The position numbers and the translations under genes are program-made. The notes beneath the pieces are model-generated. The model was not told the origin of the DNA, searched no databases, and saw nothing but the letters and a program-made list of their open reading frames with translations. A DNA stretch of 64,000 bases, from contig NVXV01000005.1 of the NCBI GenBank assembly GCA_002734085.1, positions 36,524 through 100,523 on the forward strand, in the 5' to 3' direction. This DNA comes from Fluviicola sp. Lineage in GTDB: Bacteria; Bacteroidota; Bacteroidia; Flavobacteriales_D; Crocinitomicaceae. Numbering within the stretch: the first letter of the stretch is position 1; each line of letters opens with the position of its first letter. Of this stretch, positions 1-9,770 are shown in pieces.

Positions 1-825
<825 letters not shown>

Positions 826-848
826 TTACACAATGAAAAATATAAATA

Positions 849-856
849 CAAAAGTA
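849..856 (-). promoter_or_regulatory. Candidate -7 box for proS
   Basis: Read on the minus strand the bases are TACTTTTG, an exact match to the Bacteroidota -7 consensus TAnnTTTG. It lies about 75 bases upstream of the proS start. No TTG/TTTG is seen at the expected -33 distance, so support is the box alone. Confidence 0.35.
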
Positions 857-865
857 ACAACACAA

Positions 866-897
866 TTTGGAAAAACTTCATTAATGTTGTAACTTTA
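866..897 (+). promoter_or_regulatory. Candidate promoter for the lipoprotein / FadL gene pair
   Basis: TTTG at 866-869, a 20-base spacer, then TAACTTTA at 890-897, which matches TAnnTTTG except at the last base. Transcription would start near 903, leaving a leader of about 10 bases before the ATG at 913. Confidence 0.5.
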
Positions 898-912
898 AAA
901 AAACAGTTAATT

Positions 913-2022
913 ATGACTTACCTGAAACATATTTTTTACATTTCGACAATAGGACTGTTATTAGCGTCTTGTTCAAATTATGGAGTTATATCCGATAACG
1001 ATGTATACTTGCAAAAACCAGCTGCTATTGATTTAACAGATGACGAACAAGATATCACTTCTTTTAATGCATATAAAGCAGGAAGACAAGGTGCCTTTAA
1101 AAATGGTGATCAGCGGTTGAATAATAGTAATGTCAATATATTCTTCTTCTCCACCAGTCCTTTCGCATTTAACAATTCATTGTTCAGTCCATATTACGGA
1201 TATAACGATCCATTTGGTTGGAATCGTCCTTTTGGTATGTACATCCCTTATGGTCCGGGTTGGGGATATGGATACGGTTATGGGCTCAATAATATGTATG
1301 GGAACAACGGATTCTTTTACAACAATTACTATTATGGTACTTTTATGTCTCCATACTACGCTCACAATCATTATGGAGTAAACTACATTGGTCCAAATTC
1401 AAACTACAATGGTTTTTATAGTAACTCTGGAAGTGGAAGTTATTTTGGTTCTGGATCTTCCAATCAATTTTATGGTCCAAGAAATAGTTTATCTGGAAAT
1501 TCAAGAAGGTCTAGTTCGTTTCCTCAAACTCTAAAAAACAAGATGAGCAGCAATGTCACACCGTCTAATTCAAATGTGAACACTAAGAACATATCTTCAT
1601 CCAATGTTCAAAACAGACGAGAAGTAAGTAATGACCAACGTGAATATGTTAGACCTAATGCATCCAGAACAACTATAAACAATGGTTCTAATAGAAATAC
1701 AACTGCTTCGACAACAGATCAAAGACGTTCAGGATATACAACAAATAGTTACAGGGATAGAGACTATACACCAAGTAATACTGCACGAAGAACAGGTACT
1801 GTGAATAGATCATCTAGTCAAAGATCATCTGGCTCTTACAGTTCGTCCAACAATTCAAGAAGAGGTTCTTACAGCTCTGGAAACAGTGGGAGTCGAGGTT
1901 CTTACTCCTCACCACAGAGAAGTTCTGGTAGTAGTGTTAATAGATCTAGCGGTTCTTCATCGAGCAGAAGCTCAGGGTCTAGTTCAAGTAGAGGTGGATC
2001 ATCAAGTTCAGGTCGAAGATAA
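913..2022 (+). CDS. Low-complexity surface lipoprotein with a Ser/Arg-rich tail
   Basis: A 369-aa protein of unknown function. The N-terminus is a lipoprotein signal (ISTIGLLLASCSN) with the lipobox Cys at residue 20, so it should be exported and lipidated. Three parts can be seen: a short ordered-looking start (about 21-75); a Gly/Tyr/Asn/Phe-rich stretch (about 85-190) full of GYGYG and YYYG runs; and a long Ser/Arg/Asn-rich tail (about 190-369) ending in runs of SSGSSSSRSSG. Composition this biased defeats family assignment; homologues are often auto-named after vitellogenin, which carries no functional meaning. It lies 18 bases upstream of the OmpP1/FadL gene and is probably cotranscribed. 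A structural or adhesive role at the outer membrane is a guess. Confidence 0.85.
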   Translation: MTYLKHIFYISTIGLLLASCSNYGVISDNDVYLQKPAAIDLTDDEQDITSFNAYKAGRQGAFKNGDQRLNNSNVNIFFFSTSPFAFNNSLFSPYYGYNDPFGWNRPFGMYIPYGPGWGYGYGYGLNNMYGNNGFFYNNYYYGTFMSPYYAHNHYGVNYIGPNSNYNGFYSNSGSGSYFGSGSSNQFYGPRNSLSGNSRRSSSFPQTLKNKMSSNVTPSNSNVNTKNISSSNVQNRREVSNDQREYVRPNASRTTINNGSNRNTTASTTDQRRSGYTTNSYRDRDYTPSNTARRTGTVNRSSSQRSSGSYSSSNNSRRGSYSSGNSGSRGSYSSPQRSSGSSVNRSSGSSSSRSSGSSSSRGGSSSSGRR

Positions 2023-2040
2023 AAAAATCTAAAATAAACA

Positions 2041-3519
2041 ATGATTAGATCGATTGTAATAACAATATCCCTTCTGTTGGGAGGCATTTCTTATGCGCAA
2101 AATGAAAATGATGTACTAAGGTATAGTACTACTGATGTATACGGTTCAGCAAGGTTTGAGGCCATGGCAGGTTCATTTGGTGCTCTTGGTGCAGACTTTA
2201 GTGCAATTCAAATTAATCCAGCATCGATGGGTCGGTTTTCTTCTAGTCAGGCTTCTTTCAGTTTTAATAATACAATCGTCCAAACTACAGGGCTTTACAA
2301 TGATGTTCGAACAAAAACAAATAATAACAGTTTTAAAATCAGTAATGCTGGAGCTGTCATAACAAACGATATAAGTGTAAAAAACGATGGTCGATTATAT
2401 AATCAGATTACCGTTGGTTACACAAGACTTAAGAACTTTGATTACAACAGAAGATATGAAGGTCAAAACTTTTACTCTTTGCTTGATGTGTTTGCAAACA
2501 TGGGCTACGGTATCGACCCCGAATTTATATATACAGAAAGACCTTTCACAACAGGTTTAGCCTATGACACTTACGCTGTTGATTATGATCCTTCCACTGG
2601 CGAATATATTTCGAGGTTAACTCCTGGAGATATGTATCACAACAGAGAAATCAACACTTCTGGGGGTATTGGTGAATTTCATATTGGCTATTCAGAAAAC
2701 TATATGAATAAATTATATTATGGAGTTAGTCTTGGAATTCGCCGTTTTAATTATGAGCAAGACTACGTTCATAATGAAACACTTTTAGACACATCTGGAG
2801 TATCTTTAAGGTCTTTCGACTACATTTATAACCTCGCTACATCAGGAACTGGATACAACCTCAAACTTGGATTTTTATACTTGCCCTCTGATTTTTTCAG
2901 AATTGGTTTCGCTTTCGAATCACCTACAATTGCAACTCTTGAGGATAATTGGCGAGCTAATATGACAGCAACTCATGATTATGGTACAGAGTCAATTCAA
3001 GAAAAATATGTTCCAGAAGGTCGTTTTGAGTATCAACTAAAAACACCTATGAAAATCCGCGGGTCATTTGCTTATGTATTGAACTATCGAGGTGCAGTAA
3101 ATGTAGACTTAGAAATGGCTAGATTTAATGCTGGAGAACTAAGGCCTGAAGGCGGTGCTTTTAATACACAAGGTTATAATTTCGCAGCTGAAAACGAAGA
3201 GGTACAAAATCAATTTAGAACTGTATTAAATACCAGAATAGGGTTCGAATATATGATTTTAAAGGACGTTTTTGTTCGTGCCGGATATGCTTTACTTCCT
3301 CAGCCATATAAAAAACAAGTTGGGAATTTAAATATGCCCAACCAAACATTTGCTGGAGGATTAGGCTGGAAAATAAACAATATCAATTTAGATTTGAGCT
3401 ATAGACAACTACGATTGAATAGTGAGTACTACGCATTTGATCCATCAAAAAGCGAAAACCGTACTGAATTCACATCTGTTTTACATAATATCGTATTTAC
3501 TTTTAACCTCACTTTTTAA
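2041..3519 (+). CDS. OmpP1/FadL-family outer-membrane transporter
   Basis: A 492-aa outer-membrane beta-barrel of the OmpP1/FadL/TodX group, whose known members take up hydrophobic compounds such as long-chain fatty acids. It has a clean signal peptide (MIRSIVITISLLLGGISYAQ). The family's N-terminal hatch signature is visible at about residues 42-66 (GSFGALGADFSAIQINPASMG), and the chain ends in alternating aromatic residues with a terminal Phe (VFTFNLTF), the usual barrel-assembly signal. The substrate cannot be read from sequence. It follows the lipoprotein gene closely and converges with the gene at 3526-5046, leaving only 6 bases between the stops. Confidence 0.9.
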   Translation: MIRSIVITISLLLGGISYAQNENDVLRYSTTDVYGSARFEAMAGSFGALGADFSAIQINPASMGRFSSSQASFSFNNTIVQTTGLYNDVRTKTNNNSFKISNAGAVITNDISVKNDGRLYNQITVGYTRLKNFDYNRRYEGQNFYSLLDVFANMGYGIDPEFIYTERPFTTGLAYDTYAVDYDPSTGEYISRLTPGDMYHNREINTSGGIGEFHIGYSENYMNKLYYGVSLGIRRFNYEQDYVHNETLLDTSGVSLRSFDYIYNLATSGTGYNLKLGFLYLPSDFFRIGFAFESPTIATLEDNWRANMTATHDYGTESIQEKYVPEGRFEYQLKTPMKIRGSFAYVLNYRGAVNVDLEMARFNAGELRPEGGAFNTQGYNFAAENEEVQNQFRTVLNTRIGFEYMILKDVFVRAGYALLPQPYKKQVGNLNMPNQTFAGGLGWKINNINLDLSYRQLRLNSEYYAFDPSKSENRTEFTSVLHNIVFTFNLTF

Positions 3520-3525
3520 ACGAAA

Positions 3526-5046
3526 TTAATCTCCTCTGACTACATCTTCAAAAGAAGTACCTTCCACCTTTGATTTAGTCCATGATACTACATCAATATA
3601 ATCTAGGATAACTCTTTCTTTATTATCCTTTAAATAGTCTTTCAGTCCTTCTTTGAGCTCCTTAAAATTAGCATCTCCTTTGTCATAAACTATTTTAGAA
3701 ACCTTCTTTAGTTGCTTAACAAAGTAGGACTCGATATTGTAGTTTCGATCAATTTTTTTCAAATACCTTAAAGTTGAATTCGCACTATACTCTATCAACT
3801 GATAGTTTTCTAGCTCATAATGAACCATCAGATTTAGAATTCTTGCAAAACTGTATATGTCCTGTCTTAGCTTCTGTTCATTATCATTAAGAATGTCATT
3901 CAACACACTTAAAGCTCCTTTATAGTTTTGTATACCAAAGAGCGTATATGCATTAGTATATTGAAGTTTTATTTTCTGCTCCTTACTCGCTTTATGCAAA
4001 ATGATATCAACTTCTTTTTTATTGGATTCATAAAAATCATAAGCTGCCTCAAAATTTCCCCGCAAGTTATACAGGTTCATTTGGTCAATAATTGATATAC
4101 TCGTGATTTTCAAAGATAAATCTGTGGACTTAAACCCTTTTTTATCCTTCAATGATCGAATATTTTCAATCATCTCCTGCGCCATATCATAATTCGCATC
4201 ATCCATATAACTCCTCATGAGATGAAAGAGAGTGAGTGTGTAACGTTTACCTAAATCTTGTTTTAATTTTGGGTTATTATCTAAAATTTCTTTTGTACGG
4301 TTAAAAAACGTATAACTATCATTAAATTCACGATTCGTCCATGCACACAGCCCTTTTATGTAATAGCAAATTGAAGCTGCTCGAGTAGAAATCGCAGTGT
4401 TTTTACCTTTTATTAAATAATTGTCAGAAATCTCTCTTACAGTATCTTGTTCTTGCTCAGTTCTTGTAAATCCACCACTTCTAAAAATCGCGTTAATCCT
4501 AGAGTACAATATGTGATATTCTGCGAGATTCCTAAGCTTGGCTACAATTTCCGATTCTTCTTCGATAATTTGATTTAAATCAACGTCAAAGTCACCAGAT
4601 TCATAAGATTCTTCAATTAGACGTTTTTCCCATGAAATCAACTCTATCAGATAGTAGAACTTTTCATGATCAGTAGCTATCTTCTTCGCACGCTTTAAAA
4701 ATTTCCTACACTCTTTATATAACGCTTTATTATAGAGAATTTCAACATTCTTTAGCTCCTCCTTTAAAATGCTTGCTGAAGACTGTTCACTATAGAATGA
4801 TCTTAAACTTTTGAGTATTAACTTATATAAGTGATTTTTCTCAGAAGGTAAATGTTTAACAAAGGTTTCACGTTTAAATTCTTCCTTAAGCGCCTCCTCA
4901 TCGTACTCCTCTAGCCCATCGATAAAGTCAAAAATCTTAAGGTAGTTCTTCTCACCAGTTTGTATGGCAGAACTCAACTTAAAAAATCTTTTCTCTGATT
5001 TTGTTAGCGATCTAATGAGTACAAATAGTTCATTACTGGGTTTCAT
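3526..5046 (-). CDS. Helical-repeat (TPR-like) cytoplasmic protein of unknown function
   Basis: A 506-aa protein with no signal peptide and no membrane segment. It is rich in Lys, Glu, Leu and Tyr, with repeated amphipathic helix pairs such as ASICYYIKGLCAWTNREFND and KLQYTNAYTLFGIQNYKGAL, which look like degenerate tetratricopeptide repeats from about residue 95 to 480. No catalytic motif is seen. The N-terminus (NELFVLIRSLTKSEKRFFKL) looks conserved to the eye in Bacteroidota hypothetical proteins, but I know no assigned function. It is transcribed alone, has its own candidate promoter, and converges with the FadL gene. A scaffolding or regulatory role is inference only. Confidence 0.85.
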   Translation of the reverse strand: MKPSNELFVLIRSLTKSEKRFFKLSSAIQTGEKNYLKIFDFIDGLEEYDEEALKEEFKRETFVKHLPSEKNHLYKLILKSLRSFYSEQSSASILKEELKNVEILYNKALYKECRKFLKRAKKIATDHEKFYYLIELISWEKRLIEESYESGDFDVDLNQIIEEESEIVAKLRNLAEYHILYSRINAIFRSGGFTRTEQEQDTVREISDNYLIKGKNTAISTRAASICYYIKGLCAWTNREFNDSYTFFNRTKEILDNNPKLKQDLGKRYTLTLFHLMRSYMDDANYDMAQEMIENIRSLKDKKGFKSTDLSLKITSISIIDQMNLYNLRGNFEAAYDFYESNKKEVDIILHKASKEQKIKLQYTNAYTLFGIQNYKGALSVLNDILNDNEQKLRQDIYSFARILNLMVHYELENYQLIEYSANSTLRYLKKIDRNYNIESYFVKQLKKVSKIVYDKGDANFKELKEGLKDYLKDNKERVILDYIDVVSWTKSKVEGTSFEDVVRGD

Positions 5047-5082
5047 GAAACAATGATTTGTTAAATAGTTTTACACACGAAA

Positions 5083-5090
5083 CAAATATA
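5083..5090 (-). promoter_or_regulatory. Candidate -7 box for the helical-repeat gene
   Basis: Minus-strand TATATTTG matches TAnnTTTG exactly and lies 36 bases upstream of the ATG at 5046. No clear -33 element at the usual spacing. Confidence 0.4.
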
Positions 5091-5102
5091 TTAATTTTTA
5101 CA

Positions 5103-5133
5103 CAAAAAAAGGGTTGCCTTAAAGACAACCCTT
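5103..5133 (-). terminator. Rho-independent terminator of the glucosaminidase gene
   Basis: An 8-bp perfect stem (AAGGGTTG at 5109-5116 with CAACCCTT at 5126-5133) and a 9-base loop, followed on the minus strand by a run of eight T (5103-5110). A second hairpin, CCTCAAA at 5156-5162 pairing with TTTGAGG at 5177-5183, sits just before it in the direction of transcription and overlaps the glucosaminidase stop codon. Confidence 0.8.
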
Positions 5134-5173
5134 ACAAACAACAACAAACTAAAAACCTCAAAAGCAGATGCTT

Positions 5174-6103
5174 TTATTTGAGGAAAACGATATCCCCCTT
5201 GCTCATCTCAATATTCGGGGTATTAATTTTATTTAATTGCATCAATGACTTTAATTTAATTCCGTAAACTTGAGATATCTCCCATAATTCTTGATCAGAT
5301 TCTATCTCAACTCGTGTAGTTCCATTCTTTACTTTATTTTTTTTAGGCATAATGTATACAATGTCTCCTTCAACTAATACATCTTTTGTATCTGGGAAAT
5401 CATTCCATTTATCCATCTGCCTCAAATGAAAGCCAAACTCTTTTGATATTTGATAAAATGTATCACCCGACTGAGCGATAACATATTTTGTACGATTTGC
5501 ATTAATGTACACCTTATGTTTATTCGTTTTAGAATCCGCGATTACTGGTTCTTCTTTTTTAATATTCTCTTTTTCAGGTTCAAACTCTTCAAAATCGATT
5601 TGCTCATCTAATTTGTAAAGTTCATGCTTCTCGATTAATTCAATCAACAGTTTTGGGTACTTTGGATTCGTAGCATAGCCAGCTTCTTTTAGTCCTCTCG
5701 CCCAAGCCTTATAGTCTGATTTATCAAGCTCAAAAAGAAAAGCATATCTAGATCTACCTGTTAGAAAAGCACTGTGATCTTCAAAAGAAGCACTTGCATT
5801 TTCATACTTTCTAAAACACTCATTTTTCTTGTCGTCATCTTTGAAAACACTTTCTCCCTCCCAGTCATGACATTTAATACCAAAGTGATTATTCGCTTTT
5901 ACAGCTAACATAGAGTTACCATAACCACTTTCTAGAATTCCTTGCGACATAGTTATACTTGCAGGAATTCCGTGATCAATCATTTGTTGTACAGCAACGT
6001 TTTCCCATTTTTTGATATATTCTTCAACGGTCGTTTGTTGTGCGCTTAATGTACTAGATAAACTCATTAAGGTTAAAAATGCTATTCCAAAAAATTTATT
6101 CAT
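5174..6103 (-). CDS. Secreted glucosaminidase (GH73 type) with two LysM domains
   Basis: A 309-aa exported peptidoglycan hydrolase. After a signal peptide (MNKFFGIAFLTLMSLSSTLSAQ) comes a glucosaminidase domain at about residues 27-165, which should cleave the GlcNAc-MurNAc backbone; the likely catalytic Glu is E58 in SQGILESGYGNS, and NHFGIKC is also a family hallmark. Two LysM domains follow (about 205-252 and 262-309), which bind peptidoglycan. Automatic annotation often calls these proteins mannosyl-glycoprotein endo-beta-N-acetylglucosaminidase, which is misleading here. It is monocistronic, with a strong terminator downstream. A role in wall turnover or cell separation is expected. Confidence 0.92.
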   Translation of the reverse strand: MNKFFGIAFLTLMSLSSTLSAQQTTVEEYIKKWENVAVQQMIDHGIPASITMSQGILESGYGNSMLAVKANNHFGIKCHDWEGESVFKDDDKKNECFRKYENASASFEDHSAFLTGRSRYAFLFELDKSDYKAWARGLKEAGYATNPKYPKLLIELIEKHELYKLDEQIDFEEFEPEKENIKKEEPVIADSKTNKHKVYINANRTKYVIAQSGDTFYQISKEFGFHLRQMDKWNDFPDTKDVLVEGDIVYIMPKKNKVKNGTTRVEIESDQELWEISQVYGIKLKSLMQLNKINTPNIEMSKGDIVFLK

Positions 6104-6264
6104 TTGTTAATTGCTTTTGCATACATTACGCAAGTTGTTAACAATAGTTACACCTTTTGTTGATAACTTTAAATAGAATTGTTGATAACCTCTAATAGAT
6201 GGATTTAGGTTAGATCGTCTAAGTTCATTTTTTCACAGAAAACTAAGGGTCTTTGCGACTAATA

Positions 6265-7503
6265 TTAGTCTTTCACATTAAATACCAATGTAGAAAGTTC
6301 TTCCGGATGAAAATAAATCTTCGCAAGTTCTTGAATATCCTTTGCAGCAATCTGATCGATTTGATCATAAATTTCTTGAAGTGTATCTATTTGATCAAAA
6401 ACAAGTAGACTCTTTCCAAAATTTAGCATAAGCCCAGCGTTAGAATCCATACTCAATGCCATGTGTCCTTTCAATTGCATTTTCGCTTTTTGAAGTTGGT
6501 TGTCCGTGAGTGGTTGATTGATGAATTTTTTAATTTCTTTCTTTATTAATTGAACAATCTTCTTTTTGTATTTAGGATCCGTCCCAGCATAGACAAACCA
6601 ATAACCAGTCTCCTGATATGTGGTGTAATTAGCTTCAATATTATAAGAATAACCATATTTCTCTCGAATAGATAAGACCAATCTAGAGTTTAGCGCTGGA
6701 CCGCCCAGAATATTCACGAGCAATGTCATCACCCTTCTATTGTCATCGTTATAACCAGGTGCTTTACCTCCAATCATAATGTGGGTCTGATAATTTGCCT
6801 CTTTAGTCTCTATCGTAAACGGTGTAATCCCCTTTGATGTTATAGGATGTTGTTTAACACCATTTGCGGCAATGAATCCAAAATCTTTGTTTAATCGGCT
6901 AATAACTTTATTTGCTGATAAATCTCCAACAAATGAAATCACCATATTCTCAGGATAGAAGAAACGTTCAACATAATTCAATAAATCCTCTCGTGTGAAA
7001 GAACGAACAGAATTAGCCGTTCCAAGAATATTATTTCCCAATGGATTTCCTTTGTATAAATGCGCTTCAAAATCATCAAAGATCTTATCTCCAGGACTAT
7101 CTAAGTAGGCATTGATTTCATCAATTATAACTTCTTTTTCCTTTTCGATTTCTTTTTCAGGAAAGATCGAGTTGAAAGTTATATCTGCCAATAATTCAGA
7201 TGTGCGCACAAAATGTTCTTTGGAAAATGAACCGTAAATACAAATTTCTTCCTTTGTAGTATATGCATTCAACTCACCTCCTACCGAGTCAAGTCTGGAA
7301 AGAATGTGAAAAGCTCTTCTTTTTTTTGTCCCCTTAAAAATACAGTGTTCGAGAAAATGGGCTAAACCTTCTTCATTTTCATTTTCAAATCGAGAACCTG
7401 CTAAAACTGTTACACCCAAATGTGCTACAATAGATGGATCATGAAGGTAACTCACCCGCATTCCATTATTCAACCTATAAATAGTTGGTTCAACATTAAT
7501 CAT
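6265..7503 (-). CDS. M16-family zinc metallopeptidase
   Basis: A 412-aa peptidase of the insulinase/mitochondrial processing peptidase family. The inverted zinc motif HxxEH is at residues 49-53 (HFLEH), and the distal Glu ligand is probably E129 in the EVIIDEINAY segment. The length matches a single-unit processing-peptidase-like enzyme with an N-terminal catalytic and a C-terminal inactive half (GYSYNIEANYTTYQETGYW lies in the second half). There is no signal peptide, so it is likely cytoplasmic. Its ATG directly abuts the pdxH stop (no intervening base), so it is the last gene of the operon DUF4494-pdxH-M16. The stop codon lies inside a perfect 14-bp palindrome (6257-6270). Confidence 0.93.
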   Translation of the reverse strand: MINVEPTIYRLNNGMRVSYLHDPSIVAHLGVTVLAGSRFENENEEGLAHFLEHCIFKGTKKRRAFHILSRLDSVGGELNAYTTKEEICIYGSFSKEHFVRTSELLADITFNSIFPEKEIEKEKEVIIDEINAYLDSPGDKIFDDFEAHLYKGNPLGNNILGTANSVRSFTREDLLNYVERFFYPENMVISFVGDLSANKVISRLNKDFGFIAANGVKQHPITSKGITPFTIETKEANYQTHIMIGGKAPGYNDDNRRVMTLLVNILGGPALNSRLVLSIREKYGYSYNIEANYTTYQETGYWFVYAGTDPKYKKKIVQLIKKEIKKFINQPLTDNQLQKAKMQLKGHMALSMDSNAGLMLNFGKSLLVFDQIDTLQEIYDQIDQIAAKDIQELAKIYFHPEELSTLVFNVKD

Positions 7504-8157
7504 TTAAGGGTTTTTTCTATGTACATCCCACTCGTCTTCGTTTACCCGGTGAAAACAAATTCTATCGTGCAGGCGGTTAGGACGACCTTGCCAAAACTCG
7601 AAGTAAGAAGGTCGAATTAAAAACCCACCCCAAAACGGTGGTCTTGGAACACTTTTACCTTCAAATCTAACTTCTGCTTCTTGAAAAGCTTTATCTAAAG
7701 CATCTCTATCTTTAATGGCTTGACTCTGTGCAGAAGCCCATGCTCCGAGCTGACTTTCACGTGGACGGCTAGCAAAATAATCATCAGCTAATTCATCAGG
7801 AGCTTTTTCGGCAATGCCATTTATTCGTATTTGACGTTCAAGACAATCCCAGTAAAACAAGACAGAAACTTTCGGGTTAGAAAGGATTTCTTGCCCTTTT
7901 TGACTTTCGTAATTCGTATAAAAAACAATTCCTTCTTCCAGTAACTCTTTCATATAAACCGTTCTAGAAGAAGGTTGCATCTCAGAATTGACTGTACTAA
8001 TAACCATTGCGTGAGGTTCAGCACAATTGCGTTCAAAAGCTTCTTTATACCACTTTTGAAACAATAACATTGGGTCTGTAGCCTTTATTCTATCGTCCAA
8101 GCTTCCTTTGTTAAAGTCGGAATGATCATCCCGCAATTTTGCTATAAACTCTTCCAT
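7504..8157 (-). CDS. pdxH: Pyridoxamine 5'-phosphate oxidase
   Basis: A 217-aa FMN-dependent oxidase that converts pyridoxine or pyridoxamine 5'-phosphate to pyridoxal 5'-phosphate, the last step of vitamin B6 synthesis and salvage. The family pattern is clear along its length: SRTVYMKEL (FMN phosphate contacts), VLFYWDCLERQIRINGIAEK, SRPRESQLGAWASAQSQ, and near the end the PLP-contacting stretch FWQGRPNRLHDRICF. Length is usual for the family. It lies between the DUF4494 gene (4-base gap) and the M16 peptidase (no gap) and is surely cotranscribed with both. Confidence 0.96.
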   Translation of the reverse strand: MEEFIAKLRDDHSDFNKGSLDDRIKATDPMLLFQKWYKEAFERNCAEPHAMVISTVNSEMQPSSRTVYMKELLEEGIVFYTNYESQKGQEILSNPKVSVLFYWDCLERQIRINGIAEKAPDELADDYFASRPRESQLGAWASAQSQAIKDRDALDKAFQEAEVRFEGKSVPRPPFWGGFLIRPSYFEFWQGRPNRLHDRICFHRVNEDEWDVHRKNP

Positions 8158-8161
8158 TCAT

Positions 8162-8785
8162 TTACTTTTCAGTGTCATCTTCAAAAGTCGAAGAATCCTC
8201 ATCATTTTCAGCTTCTGATTCATCTACATGAACAACTTCCTCTTCTTCTTGTTCATCGGTGTCGACAACAACTGGTTCATTTACTTCCGTAAACTTCTCT
8301 GCATGCTCTTCACGTTCTTCAGAAGTCATTTCACGACGACCCACCTCTACATCTAAATCGGGATTATATGGCATTACCTCTACTATTGGAGATAACATAA
8401 TAGAAGGAACTTCAAATGTAACAGTCATATCAGCTAGACTTTCCTTAATTCTTTCGTAAGCTTGCTTAACGTTGTGCGCAGTTACCAAAAAGTTATTTGA
8501 AATTTTCTTTTCTTTCCCAGAATCTGCGTCAACACTTACATATGTTAATTTACACTTATACCAGTCTTCTGCATCTTCATAGTAAAATACATCAGCATAG
8601 TCTGTTTTAGAAATACCAGTAATTAAAAACTCTCCTTTCACGTGAGTACCAACTTCTTCATAAATTCTAGCCTCAGCATCTGTAAAAGAAATTGCATCAA
8701 CTAAATAAGGCTCAGTTACTCGTTTTAAACGACCATCTTCTAATTGCTTTGTATATTTTACTTTGATTGTAAACCAACTATTCAT
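8162..8785 (-). CDS. DUF4494 domain protein with an acidic tail
   Basis: A 207-aa cytoplasmic protein. The first 140 or so residues (MNSWFTIKVKYTKQLEDGRL onwards, with FSDAEARIYEE-like and YYEDAEDWYKCKL segments) match the Bacteroidota-specific DUF4494 as I remember it; its function is not known. The last 55 residues are almost all Glu, Asp and Ser, probably disordered, and look like a lineage-specific extension. It is the first gene of the operon with pdxH and the M16 peptidase, but the link to vitamin B6 is unclear. Confidence 0.85.
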   Translation of the reverse strand: MNSWFTIKVKYTKQLEDGRLKRVTEPYLVDAISFTDAEARIYEEVGTHVKGEFLITGISKTDYADVFYYEDAEDWYKCKLTYVSVDADSGKEKKISNNFLVTAHNVKQAYERIKESLADMTVTFEVPSIMLSPIVEVMPYNPDLDVEVGRREMTSEEREEHAEKFTEVNEPVVVDTDEQEEEEVVHVDESEAENDEDSSTFEDDTEK

Positions 8786-9056
8786 ACTTCTAATTTTTCT
8801 AATTTATATTCAAAAGTGACCAATTCTATATAAATTTATTGGAACAATGGGTTGTTAAAGAACATATTCCATTCAAATTCCTAAGAAAATTGGGCTTACA
8901 AAGATACAAGAAATTAGAAGGATTACCATCAAAAATAAATCAATATTGCCTATAACAATTTGAATTTTTCATCATGTGTTAGGCAGAGATTAGAATTTAT
9001 GGAATAATATTTTTAAAAACACTTCGTTCAAAGCTTCTTTTTCACAAGCGATTCAT
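8786..9056. other. AT-rich intergenic region without a gene
   Basis: Divergent spacer between the DUF4494 operon and ndk. I see no reading frame, RNA gene or repeat; only the ndk -7 box at its right end. Confidence 0.6.
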
Positions 9057-9064
9057 TACTTTTG
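9057..9064 (+). promoter_or_regulatory. Candidate -7 box for ndk
   Basis: TACTTTTG, an exact TAnnTTTG match followed by GC-rich bases (CGGC), 28 bases upstream of the ATG at 9093. A -33 TTG at the usual distance is not evident. Confidence 0.5.
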
Positions 9065-9092
9065 CGGCAGAAATAAGCTAAATAAAATAAAA

Positions 9093-9515
9093 ATGGCAAC
9101 AAATAGAACATTTACAATGATTAAGCCTGATGCTGTAGAAAGCGGAAATATCGGGAACATTCTTCAAATGATAACAGATGCTGGATTTGATATCAAAGCA
9201 ATGAAATTCACTCAGTTAACAGAGGAGCAAGCAAAGAAATTCTACGAAGTACACAAAGAGCGTCCTTTCTATCAGGAACTTGTAGACTATATGATTTCAG
9301 GCCCTATTGTAGCTGCTATTTTAGAAAAAGATAATGCAGTAGCAGATTTCAGATCATTAATTGGTGCTACAGATCCAACTGAGGCTGAAGAAGGTACAAT
9401 TCGTAAGAAATATGCTGAATCTAAAGCTAAGAATGCTGTTCATGGTTCTGATTCTGATGAAAATGCAAAAATCGAAGGTGATTTTCATTTTTCATCTGAT
9501 GAGGTTATAGGTTAA
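9093..9515 (+). CDS. ndk: Nucleoside diphosphate kinase
   Basis: A 140-aa enzyme that transfers the gamma-phosphate from ATP to other nucleoside diphosphates through a phosphohistidine. The active-site His is H117 in NAVHGSDS, and the N-terminal [10 protein letters not shown] signature is present. Length is normal for bacterial Ndk. It is monocistronic, with its own promoter box and a terminator 24 bases after the stop. Confidence 0.97.
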   Translation: MATNRTFTMIKPDAVESGNIGNILQMITDAGFDIKAMKFTQLTEEQAKKFYEVHKERPFYQELVDYMISGPIVAAILEKDNAVADFRSLIGATDPTEAEEGTIRKKYAESKAKNAVHGSDSDENAKIEGDFHFSSDEVIG

Positions 9516-9539
9516 CCTTAGATTGAAATTATATTATTG

Positions 9540-9571
9540 GCCTGCTTCGTTTATTCGAAGTAGGCTTTTTT
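9540..9571 (+). terminator. Rho-independent terminator of ndk
   Basis: GCCTGCTTCG pairs with CGAAGTAGGC (one G-T wobble) around a short loop, followed by a run of six T. Confidence 0.85.
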
Positions 9572-9622
9572 ATTCTTAATAATTTTTGAATAAAGATTGT
9601 TTAAGTACAGATATCGTAAGAA

Positions 9623-9766
9623 TTACTTACTTGGGCAAGAACCACAAAACTTCCCTTTCTTCTTGTATTTTTTGCAGCACTTTTTTTTCTTATCTAAAGC
9701 ATTTTCACCAGCCTGACAAGCACAAAAAGAAAACATCTCTAAATCAATTTTTCTTGATTGATCCAT
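9623..9766 (-). CDS. 47-aa Cys/Lys-rich small protein
   Basis: A small gene I regard as real. The start is the ATG at 9766 (MDQSRKIDLEMFSFCACQAG...); a longer frame reaching 9829 would begin upstream of the predicted transcription start. The protein has six Cys, in the pattern CAC - CC - CxxC, spaced by a very basic stretch (DKKKKCCKKYKKKGKFCGSC). This suggests binding of a metal or metal cluster, perhaps with nucleic acid or phosphate contacts, but no known family is certain. A near-consensus promoter and a perfect palindrome lie directly in front of it. It does not overlap the 157-aa gene upstream. Confidence 0.7.
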   Translation of the reverse strand: MDQSRKIDLEMFSFCACQAGENALDKKKKCCKKYKKKGKFCGSCPSK

Positions 9767-9770
9767 ACTA

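Noticed and set aside
1130-1381. 83-aa frame inside the lipoprotein gene
   Set aside because: An out-of-frame shadow of the Gly/Tyr-rich region; no start context.
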